This document shows positions 8,858 through 16,594 of a stretch of 37,600 bases of DNA, piece after piece; position 1 is the first letter of the stretch; each line of letters begins with the position of its first letter. The stretch comes from Alteromonas sp. KUL106 (GTDB taxonomy: Bacteria > Pseudomonadota > Gammaproteobacteria > Enterobacterales > Alteromonadaceae): the NCBI RefSeq assembly GCF_009811415.1, contig NZ_BLIG01000013.1, forward strand, positions 1 to 37,600, read 5' to 3'. A program made the position numbers and the translations under genes. The notes beneath the pieces are model-generated. The model was not told the origin of the DNA. It saw only the letters and a program-made list of their open reading frames with translations, and ran no database searches.

Positions 8858-9640
8858 TTAGCCAAAGCTCGGTGCGCCGGAGTGGAAACGCAATTCGTCA
8901 TCGTCACTTTGAATCAGTGACTCTTCAACGCGACCAAAATGAGTAACACGTTCTGAAATATCGGTTTTGGCGATTTGCTTAGCGAGCGTAAGGTAGTCCT
9001 CAAAATGTCTGGCTTCTGAGCGCAGCAGTGACACATAAAACTTGCCTAAATCCTCAGAAACATAAGGAGCTAGTTTGGCAAAGCGCTCACAAGAGCGCGC
9101 TTCAATATAGGCACCGCAAATGAGTTTATCGACCAGTTTTTCAGGCTCATAAGTGCGTACGTGACGCAGCAAGCCGTTAGCGTAGCGGCTAGATGTCACC
9201 GATTTATAGTCAAATCCTAGTGCGTGCATAATTTCGAGTACCTGATAAAAATGGTGTAGCTCTTCTTTAATGAGCATCACCATTTTATCAAGCATGTCTT
9301 TTTTAAAAGAATCTAAGCCTTCGACGTTAAACACATTTTTAGAAAGGTGTTTAGTATTAAGCGACTGCCAATCTCCCTCATGGCGGTAGGTGAAGTCCTC
9401 ATAAGGCTTCAGCCAGCCTAGTAAGACTTTACTGGTTTCCTCATCGGCCACATACCTTCGAAGAAGATACATCGCCGATTGCGCTGCTTTTAGCTCACAA
9501 ATTAAATGGTCAGTAAGAATAACGCGCAGGTTTTCTTCTTTCTGTGCTTCATCTATCCACGACTGTGGTGTCTCGCAATGTAAAAATGCATTAACGGGAG
9601 AAAGTAAAGACGTGATTTCAGTGGTGGAGATTACAGACAT
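8858..9640 (-). CDS. miaE: tRNA 2-methylthio-N6-isopentenyl adenosine(37) hydroxylase MiaE
   Basis: MiaE is a non-haem diiron monooxygenase that hydroxylates the isopentenyl side chain of ms2i6A37 in tRNAs reading UNN codons. The start chosen, ATG at 9638-9640, gives 260 residues beginning MSVISTTE; an upstream TTG at 9694 would add 18 unconserved residues. Diiron ligands typical of the ferritin-like four-helix fold are visible: Glu49 (ICELKAAQSAM), Glu126/127 with His129/130 (KEELHHFYQVLE), Glu180 (AYIEARSCERF), and Glu209 with His212 (SEARHFEDYL). The partners MiaA and MiaB are not in the window. No strong Shine-Dalgarno precedes either start, so the exact start is uncertain. Divergent from acpH. 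Confidence 0.9.
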   Translation of the reverse strand: MSVISTTEITSLLSPVNAFLHCETPQSWIDEAQKEENLRVILTDHLICELKAAQSAMYLLRRYVADEETSKVLLGWLKPYEDFTYRHEGDWQSLNTKHLSKNVFNVEGLDSFKKDMLDKMVMLIKEELHHFYQVLEIMHALGFDYKSVTSSRYANGLLRHVRTYEPEKLVDKLICGAYIEARSCERFAKLAPYVSEDLGKFYVSLLRSEARHFEDYLTLAKQIAKTDISERVTHFGRVEESLIQSDDDELRFHSGAPSFG

Positions 9641-9820
9641 GTTGAAACTCAGTTTTAAGTGCGATGGCTTTTCAGTTACATTTGAATTAAGCAACGTGCT
9701 TAACCATGCAAGCGCTGCTTTGTTTTGGGTGGTATTTCATAATTCAATGCTAGTGCGACGCTAATATTACTTGATACCCATAAGCCCTTACAACTTAAAA
9801 TCGAGGCCATTTAATTACAA

Positions 9821-10426
9821 ATGAATTACCTTGCCCATCTTTTCCTGGCCCGTCCAACTGCCGATTCTCATTTCGGTAACTTACTTGGCGACTTTCGGCG
9901 GGGCGTTGACGTAAATGCGTTCAGTAGTGGGGTTCAATTAGGTCTTAAAAATCACTACGAAGTCGATAAATTCACAGATAGCCATAGGAATGTGTTGGAC
10001 GCGAAGTCCCTATTTCATAAAAGCCGTAGGCGTTTTGCGCCTGTTGCGCCTGTTGCGCTTGATATCTATTTCGACCATTTACTGATTAAGCATTGGACGA
10101 AATTTACGACACAGCGCTTTGATGACTTTCGAGAAGAAAGCTTTCAATTGTTAGAACAACGCTTGCCTTACATGCCAAGAAACATGCAGCACAGCATAGG
10201 CCATATGATTACTCACGATTGGTTTGAGGATTATGCTAAAGAAGAGGGGATTGCCAAGGCCATTTCTGTTGTCGCCAAGCGCATTCGCTTTGCCAATACT
10301 TTTCATTATGTAGTGGATGACATAAGTGAAAATAAAGAACAAATAGAAGCTATGTTTCTCGCCTTTTTTCCAGACTTAATAACGCATATCAAAAAGAACG
10401 GCCCTGAAAATACCGATAAGATTTAA
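9821..10426 (+). CDS. acpH: Acyl carrier protein phosphodiesterase AcpH
   Basis: AcpH removes the 4'-phosphopantetheine group from holo-ACP, giving apo-ACP. The 201-residue protein has the family N-terminus MNYLAHLFLARPTADSHFGNLLGDFRRG, with His and Asp residues of the HD-like metal site (LAHL, GDF, DKFTDSH) and the segment LDIYFDHLLIKHW. Enterobacterial AcpH has 193 residues. It starts at the ATG at 9821 with a GAGG about 14 bp upstream. It is divergent from miaE with about 180 bp between them, room for two promoters. The next gene is 172 bp downstream. Confidence 0.9.
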   Translation: MNYLAHLFLARPTADSHFGNLLGDFRRGVDVNAFSSGVQLGLKNHYEVDKFTDSHRNVLDAKSLFHKSRRRFAPVAPVALDIYFDHLLIKHWTKFTTQRFDDFREESFQLLEQRLPYMPRNMQHSIGHMITHDWFEDYAKEEGIAKAISVVAKRIRFANTFHYVVDDISENKEQIEAMFLAFFPDLITHIKKNGPENTDKI

Positions 10427-10598
10427 TCCATGTTTCAGAATTGTATCGAAGAAATTGGCTGTTTTGTCGTTGATTGCTAAGCTGACGTACGAACAGCGAT
10501 ATAGTGTATCAAGTCCGGTTAACTTTTAATGCACGACTTAGGTTAAATGGCTCTCAAACGAAAAACGATAAAATTAACGACACACAAAGACAAAAATA

Positions 10599-12203
10599 AT
10601 GATGAATAAACAATCTCTACATAGAAATACTACACCTCTGTCATTTTGTCAGAGTGATAATACACCAACAGTACTCACGTGGCTTGTAGCCGCTTTGCTT
10701 GCTGTCGTAAGTGTAACGATCAGTGTCTCCGCTCAAGAAGAAAGCCCACAAGCTCATGCACGCTCAATTAAAATTGATAGCAGCGTGGTGACAGAACACG
10801 AGACTAAAATTCTTGGTAAGCGTGTGAAGTATAGCGCTACAACAGGAACTCAACCGGTGTGGAACAGCAAGGACGAAGCGGTTGCAACCTTGTTTTACAC
10901 TTACTACCAAAGAACTGACGTAAAAGAAAATACTGAGCGCCCTCTCATCATTTCTTTTAATGGTGGACCCGGTTCTGCGTCTGTATGGATGCATGTAGCA
11001 TACACTGGGCCTCGCATTCTTAACATTGATAATGAGGGCTATCCGGTTCAGCCATATGGTGTCCAGACCAACCCCTATTCAATTTTGGATGTGGCTGACA
11101 TTGTGTTTGTTAACCCAGTAAACACCGGATATAGCCGAGTTCTGCCAAAAGCCGATGGCAGCATGCCATCGCAAGATGAACAGCAAAAGATGTTCTTTGG
11201 CGTGAACGCCGACATAAGCTATTTGGCTGACTGGGTGAATACGTTTGTCACCCGCAACAACCGCTGGCGCTCGCCCAAATACCTGATTGGTGAGAGCTAC
11301 GGCACTACCCGTGTTTCAGGTTTGGCGCTAGAGCTTCAAAATCGTCAGTGGATGTACTTAAACGGCGTTGTACTTGTATCGCCCACTGACATTGGTATTG
11401 AGCGCAATGGGCCGGTGAAAGCCGCAAACCGTCTCCCGTATTTTGCGGCGGCGGCGTGGTACCACAATAAGCTTGAACCTGAGTTGCAAAACAAAGAACT
11501 CACCGAATTATTGCCGGAAGTTGAAGATTTCACTATTAACACGCTTATCCCTGCGTTAGCTAAAGGTGGTTTTATCGGCGAGACGGAAAAACGCGACGTA
11601 CTCAAACAAATGGCGCGCTACTCGGGTTTAAGCGAAGCGTCTATTGCTCAAAACAACTTAGACGTCAGTACGGCCTTTTTCTGGAAAGACTTATTGCGAG
11701 ACGAAGGTAAAACATTAGGTCGCTTAGACAGCCGCTATTTAGGTATAGATGCTAAGCAAAGCGGTGATCGTCCTGATTATTGGGCAGAGTTAACATCATG
11801 GCTTCATTCGTTCACGCCTGCCATTAACTACTATTTGCGCGAAGAATTAAATTATAAAACGGATATCAAATACAACATGTTTGGCAACGTGCACCCTTGG
11901 GATAGAAGCAATAATAAAACAGGTGAGAATTTGCGATTGGCGATGGCGCAAAATCCGTATTTAAATGTGATGATTCAAGCCGGATATTACGATGGTGCAA
12001 CCAACTACTTTGACGCCAAATACACCATGTGGCAGCTTGATCAAAGTGGTAACTTGAAAGATCGTTTAAGCTTCAAAGGGTACCGCAGCGGTCACATGAT
12101 GTACCTGCGTCGCGATGACTTAAAGCAATCTAACCAAGATTTACGTGAGTTTATCCAACTAAGTACACCGAAAAGCGGTGAGCCCGCTGAATACAAGCGA
12201 TAG
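10599..12203 (+). CDS. Serine carboxypeptidase-like hydrolase, peptidase family S10, exported
   Basis: A 534-residue protein with an N-terminal hydrophobic segment (about residues 24-45, ending in SVSAQEE) that should act as a signal peptide, so it is probably periplasmic or secreted. Family S10 features are clear: the oxyanion-hole motif NGGPGSASVWMH at 121-132, the nucleophile motif GESYG with Ser233, the acid in MIQAGYYDGATNYFD (Asp465) and the base in YRSGHMMYL (His499). These fit the Ser-Asp-His order of carboxypeptidase Y-like enzymes, which release C-terminal residues at acidic pH. The substrate cannot be told. Two ATG codons are adjacent at 10599 and 10602; neither has a strong Shine-Dalgarno. 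A hairpin terminator follows. Confidence 0.88.
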   Translation: MMNKQSLHRNTTPLSFCQSDNTPTVLTWLVAALLAVVSVTISVSAQEESPQAHARSIKIDSSVVTEHETKILGKRVKYSATTGTQPVWNSKDEAVATLFYTYYQRTDVKENTERPLIISFNGGPGSASVWMHVAYTGPRILNIDNEGYPVQPYGVQTNPYSILDVADIVFVNPVNTGYSRVLPKADGSMPSQDEQQKMFFGVNADISYLADWVNTFVTRNNRWRSPKYLIGESYGTTRVSGLALELQNRQWMYLNGVVLVSPTDIGIERNGPVKAANRLPYFAAAAWYHNKLEPELQNKELTELLPEVEDFTINTLIPALAKGGFIGETEKRDVLKQMARYSGLSEASIAQNNLDVSTAFFWKDLLRDEGKTLGRLDSRYLGIDAKQSGDRPDYWAELTSWLHSFTPAINYYLREELNYKTDIKYNMFGNVHPWDRSNNKTGENLRLAMAQNPYLNVMIQAGYYDGATNYFDAKYTMWQLDQSGNLKDRLSFKGYRSGHMMYLRRDDLKQSNQDLREFIQLSTPKSGEPAEYKR

Positions 12204-12213
12204 CGAGAATATA

Positions 12214-12250
12214 AAAACTGAACACAGGGACGTCAGTTTTCTTTACATTT
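12214..12250 (+). terminator. Terminator after the S10 peptidase gene
   Basis: AAAACTGA (12214-12221) pairs with TCAGTTTT (12233-12240), followed by a pyrimidine stretch containing a long T-run just downstream. Confidence 0.7.
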
Positions 12251-12381
12251 TTTTAATGAAAATTCGAGAGTTTTCTGTATGTCTTTGATATGTAAGTAAT
12301 TTTAAAAATGGCTTGCAGTTTGCTAAGTCGGTTATGTTCACTAACAAAAACTTTATTAATATTACTTACAAGGATGTACTT

Positions 12382-13632
12382 ATGAAAAAAACATCACGTT
12401 TTTCATGTTCCCTGTTGGCAAGCGCTGCCTTAGCTTTTTCTATTTCAAGCACCGCAGTGAATGCAACAGTGCTACTTTCTGGTTGGGAAGGCTCGACTGA
12501 AAGCGGGTTTGGCTTTTTGGCAATGGAAAGCAATGATGATAGTTCCTCTGGGCCCATCATTTTTGATTCCTATGAGGCTTTGGCATTTAATAGCGGTTTA
12601 AATTTTTTTGGAACGACCTACGATAGATTTTTCATCAACAATAACGGCAACATTACCTTCAATGGTCCTGTAGGTACATTTACGCCTAACCCTTTTCCTA
12701 ACAGCAATCAGCCTATGATTGCGCCATTTTGGGGGGATGTAGATACGCGCTGCGCAGAGTGTGGTGATGTATTTATCGGCTCACCCAATGAAGATACTCT
12801 GGTAGTAACGTGGAATGCAGTTGGTTATTATAATCAAAACAGTGATCCGACCAACACGTTTCAGTTAGTGTTGATTGATAGGGAAGACACGGGCGCAGGC
12901 AATTTTGACGTTGAGTTTAGATATGAAGATATCGGTTGGACTACGGGAGACGTGTCTAGTGGTATTCCTGCTCAGGCTGGATATGACGCCGGCGATGGAG
13001 AAAACTTTTTTACTGTACCTGGTTCTCGAACTTCCGCCATTGCTGATATAGACGAAAGTAACAGCAATACGGGTACGCCAGGTATCTGGAAATTTGCTAT
13101 TCGCGACGGCGTGCTACCGGGTGATAATCCAGAAAACCCGATTCTGCCAATTGTTAACCCAGAAACACCGACTGACTATGAATTTGAATTCTCTATCGAT
13201 GATCCAGACGAGCTTGTTTTCATCGACCCAGATGTAGCCGTAGGTTATGACTATATTGTAAATAGTGGCCCCAATATCGCTTCAGTTCTTTTGCCAGAAG
13301 GCTATGACGACAACTTGTTTGACTTGTTCCTTTGGGATAATGGGGATTGGATAGATACGGGTACAGATATCACTGGAGGCGTGGAGTACGACTTCACTTC
13401 ACCTGTAGACCGCTTCAGAATAATGGGCATTGATATTTCGAATATGCTTGTGCCTACGCCAGATGCATTTGTAACTGGTTTAACCTTCGATGGCTCTGGT
13501 GTTATTAATATGAACCAGAATGCTGTTACTGTATTCGTACCTGATTCAACGTCGGTGCCCGCGCCCAGCACGTTATTCCTTATGCTAGGTGCATTGTTCA
13601 GCACTATCTTTTTGAGAAAGCGTAAGCAGTAA
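12382..13632 (+). CDS. Secreted nidogen-like (NIDO) domain protein with PEP-CTERM-like C-terminus
   Basis: The ATG at 12382 follows AAGGATG and starts a standard Sec signal peptide (MKKTSRFSCSLLASAALAF, cleavage near VNA-TVLL); a TTG 69 bp upstream is rejected. The 416-residue protein has a nidogen-like region at about residues 40-210: FGTTYDRFFINNNGNITF, then PFWGDVDTR, VVTWNAVGYY and FQLVLIDRED. An acidic proline-containing linker and a beta-rich domain follow. The last 25 residues, VPAPSTLFLMLG through a hydrophobic helix to RKRKQ, fit the PEP-CTERM sorting-signal layout (short motif, helix, basic tail), with PAPS in place of the usual PEPS. Such signals are processed by exosortase; none is in the window. 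A role at the cell surface or in extracellular matrix is inferred. Confidence 0.82.
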   Translation: MKKTSRFSCSLLASAALAFSISSTAVNATVLLSGWEGSTESGFGFLAMESNDDSSSGPIIFDSYEALAFNSGLNFFGTTYDRFFINNNGNITFNGPVGTFTPNPFPNSNQPMIAPFWGDVDTRCAECGDVFIGSPNEDTLVVTWNAVGYYNQNSDPTNTFQLVLIDREDTGAGNFDVEFRYEDIGWTTGDVSSGIPAQAGYDAGDGENFFTVPGSRTSAIADIDESNSNTGTPGIWKFAIRDGVLPGDNPENPILPIVNPETPTDYEFEFSIDDPDELVFIDPDVAVGYDYIVNSGPNIASVLLPEGYDDNLFDLFLWDNGDWIDTGTDITGGVEYDFTSPVDRFRIMGIDISNMLVPTPDAFVTGLTFDGSGVINMNQNAVTVFVPDSTSVPAPSTLFLMLGALFSTIFLRKRKQ

Positions 13633-13646
13633 AACTAATTCAAAAA

Positions 13647-13669
13647 GGGGAGTATGAACTCCCCATTTT
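13647..13669 (+). terminator. Hairpin between the NIDO gene and the IalB gene
   Basis: GGGGAGT (13647-13653) pairs with ACTCCCC (13658-13664) around ATGA, followed by ATTTTG. The short T-run suggests partial termination, allowing some read-through into the IalB-like gene 15 bp later. Confidence 0.6.
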
Positions 13670-13683
13670 GCTGAGAGGTTAAT

Positions 13684-14163
13684 GTGAAATATTTAGTAGT
13701 AGTCAGTTTAGTACTTGCTTCATTTTCTTCATGGGCTGTAACAACAAGTGATTTTGGAAGTTGGAGTTTGCTTTGCAACGGTTCATCAGTGTGTACGCTG
13801 AGTCAACTTGTTGCAAAAGACAAAGATGCAACTAAAGTGCTTTTAGGTGTTAACGTCGATTATTCCTATTCTCAAGATTTTCCGGTTTTAAAGATTAAGC
13901 TTCCAAAAGGTACACTTACTAAAAATGGCGTGGGCTTAAAAATAGACAGTTTTGCACCTATACAGGTACCTTTCTCTGGATGTGATGAAAAGTCTTGTCA
14001 AAGTGTAGTGAAAATCGACGGCGAACTTTTGGAGCAAATGCACCGCGGTCAGACTATGCTAATCGCGTTCCAAAAGTCAGAAAACCAACAAGTGACCTTA
14101 CCTATTTCATTGTCAGGTTTTGACAAAGCCTACGCGCAGCTTAACCAAAACACTCAAAAATAA
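13684..14163 (+). CDS. Invasion-associated locus B (IalB)-family periplasmic protein
   Basis: A 159-residue exported protein: signal peptide MKYLVVVSLVLASFSSWA, then FGSWSLLCNGSSVCTLSQ, a pattern of the IalB family (aromatic, W-x-L-x-C, second Cys, Gln). Further family features are LKIKLPKGTLTKNGVGLKID, a Cys pair at 100 and 105 in FSGCDEKSC, and the C-terminal LPISLSGFDKAYAQL. Cysteines at 31, 37, 100 and 105 probably form disulfides. The start is a GTG at 13684 with AGAGG just upstream; the overlapping ATG at 13682 is followed at once by TGA. The family was named from Bartonella, but most members occur in free-living bacteria and their function is unknown. It may be cotranscribed with the nidogen-domain gene. 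Confidence 0.75.
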   Translation: MKYLVVVSLVLASFSSWAVTTSDFGSWSLLCNGSSVCTLSQLVAKDKDATKVLLGVNVDYSYSQDFPVLKIKLPKGTLTKNGVGLKIDSFAPIQVPFSGCDEKSCQSVVKIDGELLEQMHRGQTMLIAFQKSENQQVTLPISLSGFDKAYAQLNQNTQK

Positions 14164-14192
14164 ATAAGGGTTAAAGCACTTTTTTATTTTAA

Positions 14193-15104
14193 CTAGTCAA
14201 TTGCTGCTAGATGCGCTAAACACTCAGTGCAGCGCGTTTTTAACATGTCTCGTAAAAGCCTAACCGCTGGTGTAATTGACTGGCGGCTTGGGCAAATCAG
14301 CCAAAGTTGAGTAGGTTTTGGTTGGCAATCAGGCAGCAAGGTAACAAGACGCCGATTTATAATGTCGTCGCAGACGTCTAAACTTGATTTAACGGCAACC
14401 CCTTTGCCCGATACAGCCCATCGTCTTACCATTTCACCGTCGTTCGCGGTTCTGTTGCCCTGCATCTTAATCTTTAGCGGTTTGCCTTGATCTGAGAACT
14501 CCCATTCGTTATACACTTTGTCGTGAAGTTGATAAAAAAGCCCGTTGTGCGCGTGTAATTCTTCCAATTGTTGAGGCGCACCAAAGGTGCTGACATAAGA
14601 CGGGGAAGCGACGAGTAATCGAGGCACATCACAAATTTTAAAGCCGTAAACGCTTGCATCGTCAGGCGAGCCATAGCGCAAGGCCAAATCGATAGGGTCG
14701 CGGTAGAAGTCGATATTGCTGTCGCTCAAGTTGAGTTTTACACTTATTCTTTCATGCTCATTCATAAAGTCATCAAGCCACGGCGCAATCACATTTCTGC
14801 CCAAATCAGACGACAAACCTAGTCGTAATTCGCCCTCAATAACGCCAGTGTCGCCTTTTAAGTTTTGCTTAGCGTTTGTCAGCATCGCCATGGCTTGTTC
14901 GCACGTTGGCAAGAAGCGTTCACCGGCAGAAGACAGTCGTAACGAACGGGTTGTACGCACAAATAACTCAGCGCCGAGGGCTTGCTCAACTCGTTTCACA
15001 GCCGCACTCGCGGTTGCCGTACGCATGTTCAAATGTGTCGCGGCAGCGGTGATGTTTCTAAATTCAGCTACTTTTATTACAACGTTTAAGTCATCGAATA
15101 ACAT
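14193..15104 (-). CDS. LysR-family transcriptional regulator
   Basis: A 303-residue LysR-type regulator. The N-terminal winged helix-turn-helix covers about residues 1-60 (FDDLNVVIKVAEFRNITAAA, then VKRVEQALGAELFVRTTRSLRLSSAGE). The rest is a two-lobed effector-binding domain. The ATG at 15102-15104 is used; a TTG at 15113 would add three residues. It is transcribed divergently from the oxidoreductase at 15204, the usual arrangement when a LysR protein controls its neighbour. The inverted repeat between them lies immediately upstream of its own start. It ends about 30 bp from the convergent IalB-family gene. The effector is unknown. Confidence 0.9.
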   Translation of the reverse strand: MLFDDLNVVIKVAEFRNITAAATHLNMRTATASAAVKRVEQALGAELFVRTTRSLRLSSAGERFLPTCEQAMAMLTNAKQNLKGDTGVIEGELRLGLSSDLGRNVIAPWLDDFMNEHERISVKLNLSDSNIDFYRDPIDLALRYGSPDDASVYGFKICDVPRLLVASPSYVSTFGAPQQLEELHAHNGLFYQLHDKVYNEWEFSDQGKPLKIKMQGNRTANDGEMVRRWAVSGKGVAVKSSLDVCDDIINRRLVTLLPDCQPKPTQLWLICPSRQSITPAVRLLRDMLKTRCTECLAHLAAID

Positions 15105-15119
15105 GATTTTCAAAAATTA

Positions 15120-15155
15120 TTTGATAATGTTTCTCTTATTGTGCTGTTTATCAAA
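15120..15155. promoter_or_regulatory. Inverted repeat in the LysR/oxidoreductase divergent promoter
   Basis: TTTGATAA (15120-15127) and TTATCAAA (15148-15155) are perfect 8-bp complements, with centres 28 bp apart. A TATGAT hexamer at 15169-15174 could be the -10 of the oxidoreductase promoter. A second, smaller pair ATAA (15124-15127) and TTAT (15136-15139) sits inside. The position suits a LysR-type binding site that would also control the regulator itself. No experimental evidence. Confidence 0.45.
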
Positions 15156-15203
15156 ATTTAATCAAGGGTATGATGACACTATCACTTAAAGGAGAAACGA
15201 ATA

Positions 15204-16217
15204 ATGAAAGCAATTGGCTATACCCACTCACTTGATATTAGCGAGCCCAATGCGTTGATAGACCTAGAAGTAGATAAACCTAGTGCTTCGGGGCGAGATC
15301 TACTTGTCAAAATAAGTGCAATTGCGGTTAACCCTGTCGATTATAAAATTCGTCATCGCGTGAACCCTGATGGTGGCGCCCCTAAAATACTCGGCTGGGA
15401 TGCTGTAGGCGAAGTGGTTGATATTGGTGCGGATGTTACCGAATTTGCGGTAGGTGATAGGGTGTATTACGCTGGCGATCTTACCCGACAAGGCTCTAAC
15501 GCAGAGTTTCAATTAGTTGACGAGCGTATTGTGGGCAAAGCGCCTAAATCTTTGTCTGACAGCGATGCTGCAGCACTTCCACTAACCACTATTACCGCCT
15601 ATGAGTTACTGTTCGATCATCTTGAGCTTGAGCAACAAAGCGAGAAAAGCGAGGAGGTGGTACTTGTCGTGGGCGCAGCGGGAGGCGTTGGCTCCATCAT
15701 GCTTCAATTGCTCAAAGCACTCACGGGGGCAACTGTTATTGCCACCGCCTCTCGAGAAAGCTCAAAAAACTGGGTGCAGGAATTGGGCGCAGACTATGTG
15801 GTTGACCATAGCAAACCTATGGCTGAGCAAATCAAGGCCTTGAATATTGGTGAAGTGACCCACGTTGCAAGTTTGAATAACACGCACCAGTATATCGATA
15901 CCTATGTGGAAGTCATGAAGCCGAAAGGTAAATTGGCGTTAATAGATGACCCTGAAAGCTTGGATGTGGCAAAGCTCAAACAAAAAAGCCTGTCGCTTCA
16001 TTGGGAGTTTATGTTCACCCGTTCCATGTTTGAAACCGACGATATGGTAGAGCAAAGTCGCTTGCTTAATCATGTTGCGTCGCTAATTGATGAAGGAAAA
16101 GTGAAAACGACAGTGGGCAAAAACTTAGGTAAAATTACCGCAGAAAATTTGATTGAAGCGCACAAAATTTTAGAAGAGGGGCGGGCTATTGGTAAGCTCG
16201 TCTTGGAGGGCTTCTAA
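15204..16217 (+). CDS. Zinc-type alcohol dehydrogenase-like protein (MDR superfamily, quinone oxidoreductase type)
   Basis: A 337-residue medium-chain dehydrogenase/reductase. The N-terminal GroES-like domain has ISAIAVNPVDYKIR and LGWDAVGEVVDIG; the Rossmann domain has the NADPH-binding motif VVGAAGGVGSIMLQLLKAL (about residues 152-170), and the C-terminus ends in HKILEEGRAIGKLVLEGF. The usual catalytic-zinc Cys-His-Cys set is absent, so despite the family label it is probably a zinc-free NADPH-dependent quinone or enone reductase. An AAAGGAG ribosome-binding site lies 9 bp before the ATG. It is divergent from a LysR regulator, which probably controls it. The physiological substrate is unknown. 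Confidence 0.88.
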   Translation: MKAIGYTHSLDISEPNALIDLEVDKPSASGRDLLVKISAIAVNPVDYKIRHRVNPDGGAPKILGWDAVGEVVDIGADVTEFAVGDRVYYAGDLTRQGSNAEFQLVDERIVGKAPKSLSDSDAAALPLTTITAYELLFDHLELEQQSEKSEEVVLVVGAAGGVGSIMLQLLKALTGATVIATASRESSKNWVQELGADYVVDHSKPMAEQIKALNIGEVTHVASLNNTHQYIDTYVEVMKPKGKLALIDDPESLDVAKLKQKSLSLHWEFMFTRSMFETDDMVEQSRLLNHVASLIDEGKVKTTVGKNLGKITAENLIEAHKILEEGRAIGKLVLEGF

Positions 16218-16229
16218 TTAGAAAGAAGT

Positions 16230-16263
16230 TAGCCGCAGGCAATGTTTACATTGCCTGTGGCTA
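16230..16263 (+). terminator. Strong hairpin after the oxidoreductase gene
   Basis: A 15-bp stem TAGCCGCAGGCAATG (16230-16244) with CATTGCCTGTGGCTA (16249-16263), one G-T wobble, loop TTTA. There is no following T-run, so it may act with Rho or protect the 3' end rather than terminate alone. Confidence 0.6.
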
Positions 16264-16308
16264 TCAATATTGAATAGGGGCGAATAAAGCCTAGGGTAAC
16301 GCCAAGAC

Positions 16309-16545
16309 CTATCCTTGTATATTCACTAAAGTACAACCTGAAATCTGCCCCTTCGAAATGGCGTTGATTTTTTCACTAACTGCATTTAGTAAGGTCACCG
16401 AGGCAATCGAGCTTCCATTCACTCGCAATCTTGTCCCACAATATCAATCTAGACGGCATAGGGCATCGCACCGCATCGATGCCAAGTAGCTACACGCCCT
16501 TCAAGATAAAATGATGAGCATAGGGAAAAATTTCCCCATACTCCT
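16309..16545 (-). pseudogene. Decayed C-terminal fragment of a YhdH/AcuI-type quinone oxidoreductase
   Basis: On the minus strand the frame through 16508-16510 reads FILKGV, stop, LLGIDAVRCPMP, then LILWDKIASEWKLDCLGDLTKCS, followed by two stops. Shifting by one base continues VSEKINAISKGQISGCTLVN and ends at a TAG at 16309-16311. This follows the C-terminus of YhdH/YhfP-family (AcuI, acryloyl-CoA reductase) proteins: PFILRGV-x-LLGIDS, a WxRLAxxL segment, and a final (A)E-x-I-x-x-GQ-x-x-GRTLV. The fragment therefore has at least one nonsense codon and one frameshift and lacks the first three quarters of the gene. The left boundary of homology (about 16545) is approximate. It accounts for most of the 377-bp gap 16218-16594. 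Confidence 0.65.
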
Positions 16546-16594
16546 TTTAACACGCCCTAGTATTATTAGGGTTAACTACTTATCCATATACAGT

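Noticed and set aside
15204..16217. A true zinc-dependent alcohol dehydrogenase
   Set aside because: The catalytic and structural zinc cysteines are not present in the sequence; only the family label carries the zinc name.
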